DNA of 64,000 nucleotides. Source: Utricularia gibba. Its lineage: Eukaryota; Streptophyta; Magnoliopsida; Lamiales; Lentibulariaceae. Shown in pieces: positions 45,298 to 57,189 of the stretch. Every line of letters begins with the position of its first letter. Within the stretch, counting starts at the first letter, position 1. The notes beneath the pieces are model-generated. The model made no database searches. It saw only the letters and a program-made list of their open reading frames with translations, and was not told the DNA's origin. The DNA lies in NCBI GenBank assembly GCA_002189035.1, contig CM007989.1, positions 5,797,001-5,861,000 of the forward strand, written 5' to 3'. A program made the translations under genes and the position numbers.

Positions 45298-45880
45298 TAA
45301 TGGCATGAATTGAATCCTTATGTGAATAAGTGCGTATCCACAATATACATTCTTTGATATCCCACCCACAATTAATGGACTAGTTGAGAATTCAAATAAG
45401 AATATTCTTGATGGTTTGAAGAAACAATTAGAAGCCTTAAAAAGCAAATGAGTGGATTTCCTACCAAATTTGCTATGATGATATTGCACAACTCTGAGGA
45501 AGGCTACCCGAGAAACTCCTTTTATGTTAACCTAAAGGATTAAAGCATTGTTATCTATTGAAGTGCAACCAAAAAGTAATCAGATAGAGACGTATGATGA
45601 AATAGGTATAGAAATATGACTGCTTACTATAAAAAAAAGAGTGAAAATATGATATACACTTGAATCCTAGTATAACAATAAGAGTTTGAAAATACAACCA
45701 CAAAATCCACTTGAGTTTAATAGATAAGTGAAACCTAATGTTGAAAATATTTTGGCTTCTAGGAAGCTTGACAAGTTTAAAAGATCTTGGGAAGGCCACC
45801 ATCAAGTAATGGACATTGTTGCACCTAGAATTTCACTTCGAACTATGGAAGGTGAAGTCCCTAACCTATGTCCTAAAATA
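45298..45880 (+). pseudogene. Older Ty3/gypsy integrase relic (3' side of nested insertion)
   Basis: Plus-strand frames give GLVENSNKNILDGLKKQLEALK, SKWVDFLPNL, then TTLRKATRETPFMLT, and after a gap ASRKLDKFKRSWEGHHQV and ISLRTMEGEVPN. This is the C-terminal integrase order (N-R-x-I-L-x-G-L-K-K---W---L-R-K-A-T-x-E-T-P-F-x-L-x-Y---G-K-L---W-E-G-P-Y). With the RNase H relic at 38040-38561 it shows one older plus-strand element cut by the Tat insertion. Confidence 0.65.
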
Positions 45881-47741
45881 TTGTGTACTTGAAAAGATTC
45901 TATACATGAATTTATTTGCTCCAATAAAGTTGAGAATAAGAATTTGAAAAAGCATAGCATAAAAGAGACAAGCCTACCTAAGAAGATATGAGAGATACTT
46001 TTAGATATTTTTATTATAAAGTAAGTATCATAGAATATAACCTTAAAAACACTAACAGTGATAAAGAAAGATGAAAAAACACTAAAATAATCAAAATTCC
46101 TTTTTAAGATTGGTTATAAGGTAAAAGAAGGAGATGGCACCATCGGCTATCATAGGGCTTGTAAAGTTAGAAGGGATGCAAATCGTTTAATAGTACAACC
46201 ATTTGCTTCTAGGAGATCACCATCTCTGTTTAACAATTTCTCACAATGATTCCATAGCCATCTTGTGGACCATCTCCACCACTCTAAGTAAAACCCAAGA
46301 TGTGTTCGGCAGCAAAATTATGAAAGGGTGTAGTCTATCGTTAGTACCCAAGATCAATTCTTCCCATTGCTCATTGAAAGGATCTAGTAAAAAGAGGTGA
46401 GTTATTTGTGCATTTGTAAGCTTAGTAGATGGCTCAGTGCCACAAAAAAAAAAAAAAAAAATCGCAATGTAGTGCCTATACTCTATTGTTTGAATAGTAG
46501 AGATCCACTCGGATTTGTTGGAGACAATTGAAGGGACTTTTAATTAATCCACCTTTTTTTCGAGATCCTCTTGTCTTCTCTAAGTGGGGGTGTGAGACTT
46601 TTATGGATGGAAAGCATTAATCACACCTCTTCATCAAGTGTGAACTCAAACACCTCATCAAGTGTGAAATTAATTTATAGATCAAAATCTGAGTGCCAAA
46701 CAGAGTCATCCAAGATTACCTACCATGCTACGTGTAGTTCAACATCTTTTGAGGCAAAGAAAGAACATTTTATGCCTATCTCTCCCTAATGAGAGAATAG
46801 TGAACTATGATTGGGCCACAAGCCATGGTAAGGCATCTATCTAATTCTTTCACATTAGAATAGTATCTAGAGTTCCATAAACATCTCGTAATGTTTTGAA
46901 AACCAAAGACTCGGACTTTGGATACCGAGGCACCATAAGATAAGTACCTTAGAAGGAACAGAGAATGCCATAAGGAAATGTGGGGATTAAAAAGCAAAGA
47001 ACGAAAATCCTCATAATTTAAAATTCAAATTTCTAGAAACCTAACAAGAGAGATATAGAGTTTGAAGAATTTGTGTGAAGGAGAATAGAGATGTTCTCAA
47101 TTTCCTCCATTTAAATGATGGGAAATAGAACGTGTCATAGTTTGGGAACCTGCAATTAGCCATAATCATAATGCCCCTGTTGCTCAAATAAAGATCTTAA
47201 AATATGTTATGAGTAAGAGACAAATATTTTAAAGTATATTTATTTTGAAAAAATTGATATATATGAGAAATATTTAGAATATAAATATTAAATAGAAAAA
47301 AGATATATTTAAATATATAGATATTTTAAATATCATATTTGGTTTGATATTTAAAAATAGTATACAAAATGTGTTAGATGATTATATCGTTTTAAATAAA
47401 TTATAATTGAAAATATACACTCTTTTTAAAATGCATATTGAATATAGGTTTACTCTAATAAATTGAGAGGAAGATTATGGGAGGAGAATTTTTTAAGAAT
47501 AAAAATGATCGAAAATAGAATATAAAAAATTATTATGATTAATCATCCTAATAATTATCTTATATTAATTGAAAGATTTAAATTTCAATTTTCCTTTCAT
47601 TTCCTTTCATTTTCCAAATTTTAACTATTTCGAATCTCAAATTTCTAATCTAGATTTTTTAAATTCATGAAGCGAACAGTGAAACATGATTTTATTAATA
47701 ATCATATTCCGCCAAATCCTATTTAACAAACACACGCCATA
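45881..47741. other. AT-rich intergenic region
   Basis: No supported gene. An A run is at about 46444-46461. From 47190 to 47740 the sequence is strongly AT-rich up to the MULE target duplication. Confidence 0.45.
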
Positions 47742-47750
47742 TTTTGTTAC

Positions 47751-48070
47751 GGGGAAAAATACGTTTTGATGCTAACATTTCAAAGATTGCTTATAATTAG
47801 ATGCACACATTTTTTAAAATAGTTTTGTGGTACAAACGTTTCAGTTTTTATTCAAATTTAATACAAACGTTTAAAAATATATCATTTTGGTACAAACATT
47901 AAATATTATATTATTTTTCAAATATCAACGTTTTTTAAAACATTGTTTAAATATATATGTTGTTTAAAAAAGTTAAAAAAACAATACAAATGTTTTTTCA
48001 CACATACTTTTTGATACATCCGTTTATTGTAAATTATGATTTTGAACAAAATATATTAAAAATAATTAAT
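47751..48070 (+). repeat. Left MULE terminal region
   Basis: Starts ggggaaaaatacgttttgat and contains repeated g(g/a)tacaaacgtt motifs. It is a diverged complement of the last 250-300 bp of the element. Confidence 0.6.
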
Positions 48071-48614
48071 ATATTATAATATATATTAAAAATTAATAAA
48101 AAAATATAATTTATGTGTATTTCAAATTTTCATGTTTTCTAACTCATTAATTTAATTTACTTCATTATGTGAATTTGATTATTATATTATATTCATATTT
48201 ATAAGTTTTTCAAAATTTACAACAATATTAGAAAACTTTTTCTAATAATTAAAAAATATCTAAATAATATATTAATATTATAAGTAATATAATTGTAAAT
48301 ATCTATTCCAACATTTAATAATTTAAATCCATCATAATAAACTTAGTGCATTTTAAGTTGATTAATCACTTTTTTATAAAATGAGACATGACATTAATTA
48401 AATATTCCTATTGATTTGGATAGAATGAAAACTAAATATTAGATAATTAAATATTTTTTGGAATCATCGAAATGTTTAAATATCATGTTATCCATCAAAG
48501 TAAACTAAATGATAAGCATGCCAATCAAAAGAAACAACGATATAGCTATTAAAGTTTGGGAATCACCTACATCAAACTAACCAGTTCATCCCTACATGCT
48601 ATACGTATTTGATT

Positions 48615-49646
48615 TCAGTGGAATCGCCGACGTCCACCCATCATCACATTTGGCAATCCACATGTTGGAGCAAAATGTAATACATCATAACTCGTATACC
48701 AACTTCTTGTAAGCTACAAAATGATCAAAGTTAATAGTATTCCACTTATTGTATTTAACAATTTTGAATGGTTAGAGACTTACAAATGATGGATACTCAG
48801 AAGGAAAGAAAACTGGTGGTGCATTCTGTATGAGGAGCCTCACCGAATATAAAGCATATAACCCACATTCAGTTGGTCCAGTTTGTAATGGAACCTATAA
48901 AAAGAATAACTTTAAAAATCAATTTGCTATATGTGTTTGTACTATGCTATTTATTGAGGTTGCATTGTATGTACCTCAGGAAAGCGAATAGGCACAGAAT
49001 CCAACTTATTAACATTGAAAGAAGGTGCCGCATACCCTAGCATGTATTTCAGACACCTACACAAGTAAAGTAGTGATTTAGTCATAGCTAATTTATTGAT
49101 TAATGTAGTATAATAATTTCTAGTACCTATACAAATCTTCTTCCGCTGGACATAATGCATCTCCTGCACCCAAAGAATCTAAGACAAGGATCATTCTATT
49201 GCGAGCATCTCCAAAGTTACAGCATACCGTCACCACCCAATGACCTCTAGTTATAGAACATAACAGGTTAAACACATTGTATATAATATTCAAATATTAA
49301 GCAAAGTGTAGCTTACCGATAAACAATAGGCCACACCACGTATGGGCAAGTAAGGAAGGCTGGTCGATGAAGAAATATTCTACGAACTCTCTCCTCATTA
49401 CCAATCCTCAAAGTCTTCTCTTGTTTCACTTGTGGACTCTGATTTCAACAAACTAAACACATGAGCTCAAGGATGAAACAATGATTAAAAAAATCATACC
49501 TTTTCGTCTTTGTTTGGCATGTCTGTGTTTACCTTGGAAGTAGCTGAATTTTGGGGTTGATCAGAGGTGACCTTTGGCTCTGTTCCTGTGGATGGTTCTT
49601 GTGTTCCTTGTTCATTTTCTTCATTTTTTCCATAATCTTCCTTTTC
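48615..49646 (-). CDS. ULP1-like cysteine protease of the MULE
   Basis: ULP1-family proteases cleave SUMO or related modifiers; transposon-borne versions have no proven role. Six exons (49646-49500, 49438-49317, 49246-49127, 49056-48975, 48894-48784, 48713-48615), all GT-AG, close in frame without a stop and end at TGA 48615-48617. The catalytic His is in GHWVVTVCCNFGD, the Asp in LVLDSLGAGDA, and the oxyanion Gln and nucleophile Cys in PLQTGPTECGLYALY, all in the right order; SWYTSYDVL ends the domain. A hydrophilic N-terminal exon (EPSTGTEPKVTS) precedes it. Whether it is fused to MURA or has its own start is unclear: splicing from the last MURA exon (ending in A9G) to 49646 would shift the frame by one. 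Confidence 0.75.
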
Positions 49647-49729
49647 CTATAATAAGGAAACAATAGATCTTGATAACAAATAATATCACACCATATGAAA
49701 CAAACCTATGATCCAATATAGCAGACTAC

Positions 49730-52153
49730 CTTTTTTTTTGGAGTTCAGCTCACATGTCCGTGCATTGTGCCCTATGTATTCACATGCACGAAAAAATTGT
49801 AATTGTCTTGTTTCAGCTTTCTTCTGTTTTTTATGAGGTGATTGTTTTTCATAAGGTGGCCTTTTTCAATGCTTCTTGGGTCTACCACGAGGTGTCGTAT
49901 GAAATATCGGAGGTAGTATGTTGCTCTTGTCCAACATTGGTCATTCCTTACTATCTGGCATACCTACCAAACAAAAGTTGAAAAAGTGAAGACAATAATT
50001 AACAACAAAAACTTTTTTCATGTTCATTACCATGAATTGAGTGAGCGTATGTTTCCCTAAAGTGCGTGTCGTTATACCAATCATGTATGTAATCCCTCGG
50101 ATTATCACGCTTGGTTCGTATAACTCGCACCGCATGTTTGCATGGTATACCTGCAGTTTATCAAGTAAGAAAGCAAACATAATTTGTGACTAAACATAAT
50201 CACTTACCAGTTAGTTGCCACATCCGACAAGAACACGTGGAGTCCCGGAGGTTAACACAGTAACAATGCAATCCCTTGACCCATTCCCAATGCCATTCAT
50301 CCGTAGATCTGATCTTCACACCAGCCTCTGGTGTGGAGTTGTTCTCTATAGTTTGCATGGATGATGGGGAGTACCTATATTTCCATTTGGATGCTTCTAC
50401 ACGTCGTTTGTTAAATCGGTCGGCAATGGTCCATCTGATCTCTTCTAGCATCCGTAGTATCGATAATCGCCGTGTATCAAGTAAGGAGGCATTCCAAGAC
50501 TCCGAAATGTTATTTGTTAAAGCTTCACATTTGGCATCCTCAGTGAAGTATGCATACGTCCACCTAGCTGGATTTATTTTACTCAGCCTACTGTATGCAT
50601 TGCTGTTCAACCGACCAAGAGCATCCATTTCCATTCTCCAAGTAGCTGGCGTGGATGATGTTGCACACTTCCAAACTTGAGTCTTGACAACATCTGAATG
50701 TGCACCTACATTCTCTTGTAGATGTCTAACACAATGCCACAACTACATAAATCACCATACACTTTAAATCAGTTAAATATCACATATGTTTAATTAACCA
50801 TACATAGAAAATAAAGTCTTACATGTATTAAAGGTAGTACAATATGCATGGAAGGCTTTAGCCCCGAGCCCCTATCTGCCATAAATGTGAACTTGTGCAT
50901 ATTATCCTCTGTAATACCCAAATCAACTTTAAGAAGGCTTAAAAACCACATCCATGTGTCCTCACTCTCAGTATCCACAACTGCGTATGCTAGTGGTAAA
51001 ATGTGTTGATCAGCATCAAATGTGCATGCACTCAAAATTTGACCACCCCCTCTACCTTTAACATGACAACCATCAACACCAACAAATGGTCGACAATACC
51101 TCCAACCCGTTTTACAGGCATCCAAACAAATGTAGAGTTTTTCAAAACGTCGATAAGTGTTGCTGATGTCTGGAGGTGAGAGGACTAGGTCAATAGTAGT
51201 TCCAGGATTGGATGAAACTAACTGTGCACAATACCGACCAATCATCGAATACTCCGTTGCTAGCTTTCCATCACTATCTCCCAATACCTTCTTCCGTGCC
51301 ACATGTGCTTGCATAGGATTCACCCACATGGATGTTGTTAAGTTGATGTGATGCCTAAAATCACGTGTGGTGATGTCTGGCTCACCTAATAACTTATCCT
51401 CAAAGTGTCTCACTAGATGCTTGGGTTTTAAAGACTTATTTTCAGTCAACTCACTGTCACATGAACTACAGTGCTCACTATGATACTTAGATACTTGCCA
51501 ATCTCGATCTGGACGAGGACCTGAGATGGTTACACCCCAACTACACCTTTCGTCCTGACCCCCTTCACACACAATACAGATGTATCTGTTGTCATTCCTC
51601 TTAAATTTCCACTGAATTCATTCCTGAATACAATAAGCAACGATGGCATCCCGTGCTGCTATTTTGCTATCAAATAATATTCCTTCCCTACATCGTAATA
51701 AAAAGACTTTTATGAATAATAAATAGAAACTTCAGATAAATACACATAGGAACCAACTCATACGCATTATAAGTAAAATTCATAATAATTATAAACATAA
51801 CATATACCAATCACATCTAGAAATTAGATGCAAAGAATTATTAATACTCAAAGAAATAATTAGAGATTAACCCCTAACTATTATTAATGTAAAAAATAGT
51901 ATAAGATTTACCTAAGATTTAATCCTTTCCATCCTTTTTTTGAGTTATAATATACCATTTCTTCATCTTCATGATCATATAACTCAATGTCTTGAGTGGT
52001 AGCCTCATGTGCTTGAAGCATGCATTCTTCCTTCCACTCAATTTTAGACATCGGTTCAACATTGAACGAGCACGGAGGTTGCAACCCACTAGATTCATAT
52101 TGAAACTCCTCCTCCGAATAAATGTATGATTCCGTAGTATCCGAATCACTCAT
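49730..52153 (-). pseudogene. MURA-type Mutator transposase, three TGA stops
   Basis: Exons 52153-51912, 51687-50823, 50742-50208, 50150-50031, 49963-49730 have GT-AG borders and matching phases. Order: acidic N-terminus (MSDSDTTESYIYSEEEF), a MuDR-type N-terminal domain (GILFDSKIAARDAIVAYC, IQWKFKRNDNRYICIVCEG), then the DDE region. The first Asp is in FVGVDGCHVKGRGGGQ, the second in FMADRGSGLK and the Glu in TNNISESWNA. A SWIM zinc finger CSCRMWQLTGIPCKHAV spans an intron, and a zinc knuckle CEYIGHNARTC is near the end. TGA stops are at 51618-51620, 49941-49943 and 49866-49868, so it is not functional as read. Catalytic residues are conserved. Confidence 0.85.
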
Positions 52154-52549
52154 GGTTAGAACCTGTGGCACCAAAACAATTGAAAAGCTATAACAAATTA
52201 AATCGATATGATTCTACATCTGTCTAATAAACTTACGATTAAAGAAGAATGATATAAGATGATGAATCTAAAATTACCATCAATAAAACCCAGAATCTGA
52301 GAACACCGACTCAAAGTCAAGAGAGCGATGGGCTACTAAATAAGGACGATCGTGATGGATCAAGAGGACGACGGGTCAACAATCAGGGTGGCTTGTGATG
52401 GATCGTGATGGCTAACAAAAATCAGAGGATTTCATCATGGTGACTAGCAATAACTGAACCCTAATTATATTACATTTCTCAATTTGGGAATGGGTCAGCT
52501 AAATATATGTATTGAAATAAAAGCCCATTAGTAAACATTTGTTCTCATA

Positions 52550-52804
52550 ATATAGGTGTTAAAAGGTGTGTTTTTATTTAAAAGATAAATTAAAAACATA
52601 TGTATCAAAAAAATTTCAAAAAAACGTTGGTATTGAAGATATATTATTTTTCAAAACATTAGTTTCAAAATAAAAATTTTAAAAACGTTTGTATGTAAAA
52701 TCTATAAAATTAGACAACGTATGTATCAAAAATCATATTATACAAACGTTAGTATAGAATTGTATGTTTTTTTCAAACATTTGTATTGAAATAAAACGTA
52801 GCCC
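52550..52804 (-). repeat. Right MULE terminal region
   Basis: Read inwards on the minus strand it starts GGGCTACGTTTTATTTC and carries tacaaacgtt-type motifs at short intervals, mirroring the left end. Confidence 0.6.
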
Positions 52805-53304
52805 TTTTGTCACTGTGAAACGTACAATTCAAATTGTTGCGTTTTTCCGCCGTTGAATTCCGGGTGCTCATATCTGCAGCGCTATTGAACCTTCGGTAAC
52901 TTTGCTCTTCTCATTTGCATCGTATCGGGTTGTAGACGCACTGTTCTACGCAACTTTTCGTAACCTAGATAGTTGAATCACCGTTTGATTTTCAATTCAT
53001 TTGGGATATTGGGATTTTGGTGAATGAGTGCAACGGAAATTCATTCATTGCGACAGACCTGAAGCTCAATGATGGCTGCCATTACTTTTGCTGACTGATT
53101 TTTCTTTATCAAAGGCGATTCTGTGGTCACCTCCATAGAATCTAGGCTATTTGCTTTCACGGGACAGAGTGGTTATAGAAACTGTATAACTCTGTTTTTC
53201 TGGTGATTTCTTGCAACAGTAGGGTTTTCTTAATGGGGATTGAATTTGATTCTAGTTAATGATATTGGATTTGATATAATGCGTGTGACTTATGTTTCAG
53301 GACG

Positions 53305-54677
53305 ATGTATGGGAGGAAAGCAAGCGAGCTTGTGAGAGACTTTTCCACTCGTGAACCTGGACAGATAAGCAGTTTCAATGTAAGCTAAACTTGGTTAGAT
53401 TCTGCTTTAGCTCAGGATCATGACAGTGTTTGTGAATCGGATGAGTTTGAATTGAGGTGAGGGGTGAGATTATGCTTGAAAGGCTGCTGGATACATTGAT
53501 TTGCATGACATGTGGTTATGAATGTTAATTTTTTGGAACAGTAAGTCAAGAATTCTTTTTTCAGGCCGTTTTTTATATGCTGGTATATTTAATTGAATAG
53601 TCTCTGGTTGGGAATCCTAAAAGTGAATTATTTGTTCTTATGGCTTCTTGGTTATTCTCTGATGTCCTTCGAACGTATACCAAGAATGACCTGTTCACTC
53701 AAGTTCTAGAAGAATGCGATGGGCATCTCCTTCACCTTCAGCCTCTAATAAGGTTTTTCTTTTTCCGTTCACATTCACCTTAATTACCTTTAACGTATTT
53801 GAATTCAAGTGATTAATTTTAATGGTCCTCCAGAAAAATCCAGGAGCAAGAAAACAAACTGAAAGATGTAATGAGTTCAGAAGATGGAAGTGAAATTTCA
53901 GAGGATGAAAGGTTGAAAACAGAGGAAGCGAAGGCAAGTTTGCGGACAGCTTTGAAATCTGACCAGTTTGGAGCACTTGTCCATCACCTGTCACTAGTTC
54001 GCAACAAGCGCAGCCTCATGGCTTATGTGTGCGTACTCTCGATATTTATTTTTTCATTTAATTTCTGCTCAATTTTCTACGGCAAACATATTCTCATTTT
54101 GTATTCTGAAATGTAGTTATAATAGAGCAGAGATGATCAGAACTTTGGGATGGATGGTTGATAGAGTCCTGCCAAGAGATATTCAAGACAAACTAAGTAC
54201 TGATGAGAAGGAATATTTCAAGAAGCATGTTGCAACTCTGCAGTCATATATGGCAGAGCTTGATCTACTTTTGACTGTGGTTTGTATGAAGCTACTACTA
54301 TCTTGGTTCATCTGAGGATAATGGGTTACATTTTTTTGCTTATTAAACGTGATTATATGAGTCATGTAGTTGATTACAAGTGAGTTTTTTTTTTTTTTTT
54401 TGTGTTGTTATTTAGGACATGATTCCACCAAAGGATCCTTTTGTAAAGGTTCGAGTAGTTGATGACATCGGGCAGGTTGCTCTGAGTGATCAGGTCGCCA
54501 ACTTATCCAAACATGCTATAATGTTCCTGAGGCGAATCGATGTAGAACAATACATCACTCTGGTATTTCTTCTTGGTCTACTCGATGAACGAACATCCAA
54601 TTTCTCTACACATTTCTTTCTCATTTCCTTTGTGTTCTTTTGATAATCAGGGCCAAATGGAAGAGCTCCCCAGCTGA
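53305..54677 (+). CDS. PSF1: GINS complex subunit PSF1
   Basis: PSF1 is one of four GINS subunits that join CDC45 and MCM2-7 to form the replicative helicase in the nucleus. Six exons: 53305-53379, 53685-53752, 53834-54028, 54117-54279, 54416-54562, 54651-54677; all GT-AG with phases that close, 224 residues. Family landmarks: the start MYGRKASELVRDF, EPGQISSFN, LFTQVLEECDGHL, LVHHLSLVRNKRSLMAYVYNRAEMI, EKEYFKKHVATLQSYM, DMIPPKDPFVKVRVVDDIG and the C-terminal GQMEELPS. It is about 20 residues longer than typical plant PSF1 as I recall it, because of an acidic insert at about residues 52-91 (SSEDGSEISEDERLK). An AG at 53299-53300 just before the start suggests an intron in the 5' untranslated region. 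The exon 2 acceptor (ataccaag) is weak but gives the right homology. Confidence 0.92.
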
Positions 54678-54689
54678 AGGATTGGCTGT

Positions 54690-55530
54690 CTCTTACTCTG
54701 TTGTGTTGTATATGCTTTCATGGTGATTGTAGAGACTACTCTGAAAAGTGCACATTTTATTATTTGACAAGTACCTCGAGTGACTCAAAATGCGATGGAT
54801 GTTTTTCCGTGGTGTTTGATTGGATCGGAATTTTATAAGTGCATAAAAAATAATCAAAGTAATAAAAAATAATGTTTTATAGAAAATTATTTATTTTATA
54901 CAAAAAATAAAATAAACCATCAAAAGAAAAAAAGTTTAAAAGTTAGATTGATGAGATGAAGATTAGGAGGTGCTTAGTGAAAAACAATGGTTTAGATCTA
55001 TATGTACAAGTAAAGTTCTAGGGATTTCCCCTTTCACTTCTTTTCAAATTCTGAGATTTTTTGGGAAAAACTCTTACACTTTTGTGTTCTCTTAACTCAT
55101 CCATCATCATCTCTCAGTATTCATTTAAGGTACTTTCCAGTTCTTCATTTTCTCAATGTCTCTTTCATGTAAAGACTATAAGAACATTAACCTAACCGAG
55201 CCCTTGAGACCTTCAAGAGGTCGGCTAGTATCGAATTATGAAAAGGTTGCATTGGGTGCCTGTCGAGCGACCATCTCTAAAAAGGTTGTGGTGTCCCCCA
55301 CAACTTTTTTATTGCTATCTATGGTCGCCACCCTCACATTTTCACGGTTTTGGAAGCCTATCTTATTCCAGCCATTGGCAGAACATTCCCCATTCCTTGG
55401 ATCATGTCTTAGGTCTCTATGACTCCATATAAGATGCATATCAAGGGGTTCAAACCGGTTTCTACCTATGTTGCCCGAAGCCGATAATGCTCCTTGACCA
55501 AACAAGCCAATACTTGGGGCTTATGGGAAA
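54690..55530. other. PSF1 downstream region and unassigned sequence
   Basis: The first 150 bases are likely PSF1 3' untranslated sequence. From about 55150 there is a more GC-rich stretch with open frames on both strands that match nothing I recognise; its position next to a copia LTR suggests transposon debris. Confidence 0.4.
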
Positions 55531-56119
55531 TGTTGGTTCTAGTGCTTCCTCAGCGAGGGCATTGTGCACCTTCCACATGCTCATCGGCAATTTATTTAAA
55601 AACTTGGGTGAACCATTTCGCTACCTTGTCACAGTAGCACATAGTTCTTAACTTGTAAAGGCTTTCCATTTTAAAATGACCACATTAATCAACTCATCTT
55701 TGGATATTTTTCACAATAAAAATGGTGATCTAGGTGGTGCCACTTGCCAATGAGATATCGTGGCAAGTGAAAGGGTTAAATCCATAAAATATTAGTTATC
55801 ATAATCAACATGGCACTAACGATCATCGCTATTGTGCCATGCCAATGAATGAACAAGTAAAATTTCTCTAACTGCACATAGAACCTTTAAGATTAGTGAT
55901 GTTCCATGAACTTGGAAACATTTCCCCCTTTAATGTCTAGAGTGATGGGATTGAAGGAGTCAAGCGTTAGTTTTCTGTTTTGTTTGAATCTTGCACCATC
56001 TCTTAGCATGAGTCATTTCTTTCAGTGAGTCAGTTGTAGTGTCTATTTAAACCCTTTGCATGGATCAATAAACATCCAAGTTTTTATTGTCTATTACTTT
56101 CTCTTGTTTGTTTCCAACA
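55531..56119 (+). repeat. copia 5' LTR (start tentative)
   Basis: The right end TTTCCAACA at 56119 is fixed by the primer site that follows. A candidate left end TGTTGGTTC is at 55531. The part near 56040-56100 has a TATA-like tatttaaacc and an aataaac signal. The left boundary is inferred from the TGTTGG...CCAACA pairing only. Confidence 0.45.
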
Positions 56120-56700
56120 ATTGGTATAAGAGTAGGTTCAATGATCAGGAAGTAACTAATGGTGACGGATAGCAATGGTGGATCATGCAGTTGGCAATTC
56201 CAAAATTTGATGGCTATTATGAGTATTGGGCAGACCTAATTGAAAATGAAGTTCTAGCTGTTCCAAGAGCAAGTTCGACAACAGAGCAGAAAAAGGAGTA
56301 TGAAGGAAAGAAATTGAAGGATCTAAAGGGGAAAGATTATCTCTTCCAAGCCATTGATAGGAGCTATATGGATACGATACTCAATAAAGCCACATTCAAA
56401 TACATTTGGGATACCATGATCAAATGGTTTGCAGGAAATGCTAGAGTCAAATGACCTCATCTTCAGATTCTTCATCAAGAATTTGAGACTCTTGAGATGC
56501 GTGATGATTAAGGCATCACTAAGCATTTTGGACGGATATTGACAATAGCTGGAAAGATGAGAGCCAATGGAAAAATAATGGAAGATACTAAAGTAGTAGA
56601 AAAGATCTTGAGATCATTAAGGGATGAATATAACTTTGTAGTTTGCTCCATTGAAGTCCAAAGATTTGGATTCCATGATTACAGATGAGTTCCCATTTTT
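56120..56700 (+). pseudogene. copia gag with initiator-tRNA primer site
   Basis: The primer site ttggtataagag (56121-56132) is like the usual copia tggtatcagagc, complementary to initiator tRNA-Met, with changes. A gag frame follows: QLAIPKFDGYYEYWADLIEN, LKDLKGKDYLFQAIDRSYM, ILNKATFKYIWDTMIKWF and GNARVK, then a TGA. After it come LQILHQEFETLEMRDD, TIAGKMRANGKIMEDTKV and VEKILRSLRDEYNFVVCSIE. That is the DUF4219/UBN2 gag order, with an apparent deletion after ADLIEN. The element is cut off near 56700. Confidence 0.7.
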
Positions 56701-57189
56701 AAGATATCTTATTCTCTCATGTTAGCATTCACATAATTCGCCTATTTCTTATTACTCCAATATAGACGATACTTATCATCTCACAGCCATTGGCACATAA
56801 TCTCATCCCCCAAGGAGTTTTCTAGTAATTAAAGGCATAACTTCGTTTGTAGTCACAACCCTTATATCCTCATCTCCTATAATTCAAATTAGGAGGTTCT
56901 CTTATGAGTGGGCTCATGCAAAATCCTTCAACTCATCCTCATGAAGCGGTCCTTAGAAGGGATTATAGCTTGTGTGCTCTCGAATGAGGTGATTCCCTTT
57001 ATTTGTAGTGCCCAACGGGGAGTTTTATATCCCTCTTCACCCAACAATGTCAAAGGATCATATTTATTCCTTTGTGTGTGCCTTCATGTGGTAGTGAGTC
57101 TATGATAGTTCTCAGATTTGCCATTAATTAATTTAACACCAAACATTAAATATTAGTGGAACATATGAATACATCATTACTTGGAGGTA
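56701..57189. other. Intergenic, no gene recognised
   Basis: No domain or repeat structure seen between the copia gag relic and the foldback element. Confidence 0.4.

Larger units (their letters stand above)
47751..52804 (-). mobile_element. Mutator-like element carrying MURA and a ULP1-like protease
   Basis: The element is 5054 bp. Flanks TTTTGTTAC (47742-47750) and TTTTGTCAC (52805-52813) form a 9-bp target duplication with one difference, the length typical of Mutator. The ends are related inverted sequences starting GGG...TACGTTTT and containing several copies of tacaaacgtt and complement over the outer 250-300 bp. Both genes read on the minus strand: MURA transposase (52153-49730) followed by a ULP1-type cysteine protease (49646-48615). 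The combination matches the Kaonashi type of MULE described in plants. The right end lies about 500 bp upstream of the PSF1 start codon. Confidence 0.88.

Noticed and set aside
52830-52860. E2F site in the PSF1 upstream region
   Set aside because: The ttttccgcc sequence misses the central C of the TTTSSCGC-type consensus; not supported.
55156-55505. Overlapping open frames on both strands near 55.2-55.5 kb
   Set aside because: Mutually exclusive frames, no domain, and position next to a copia LTR.
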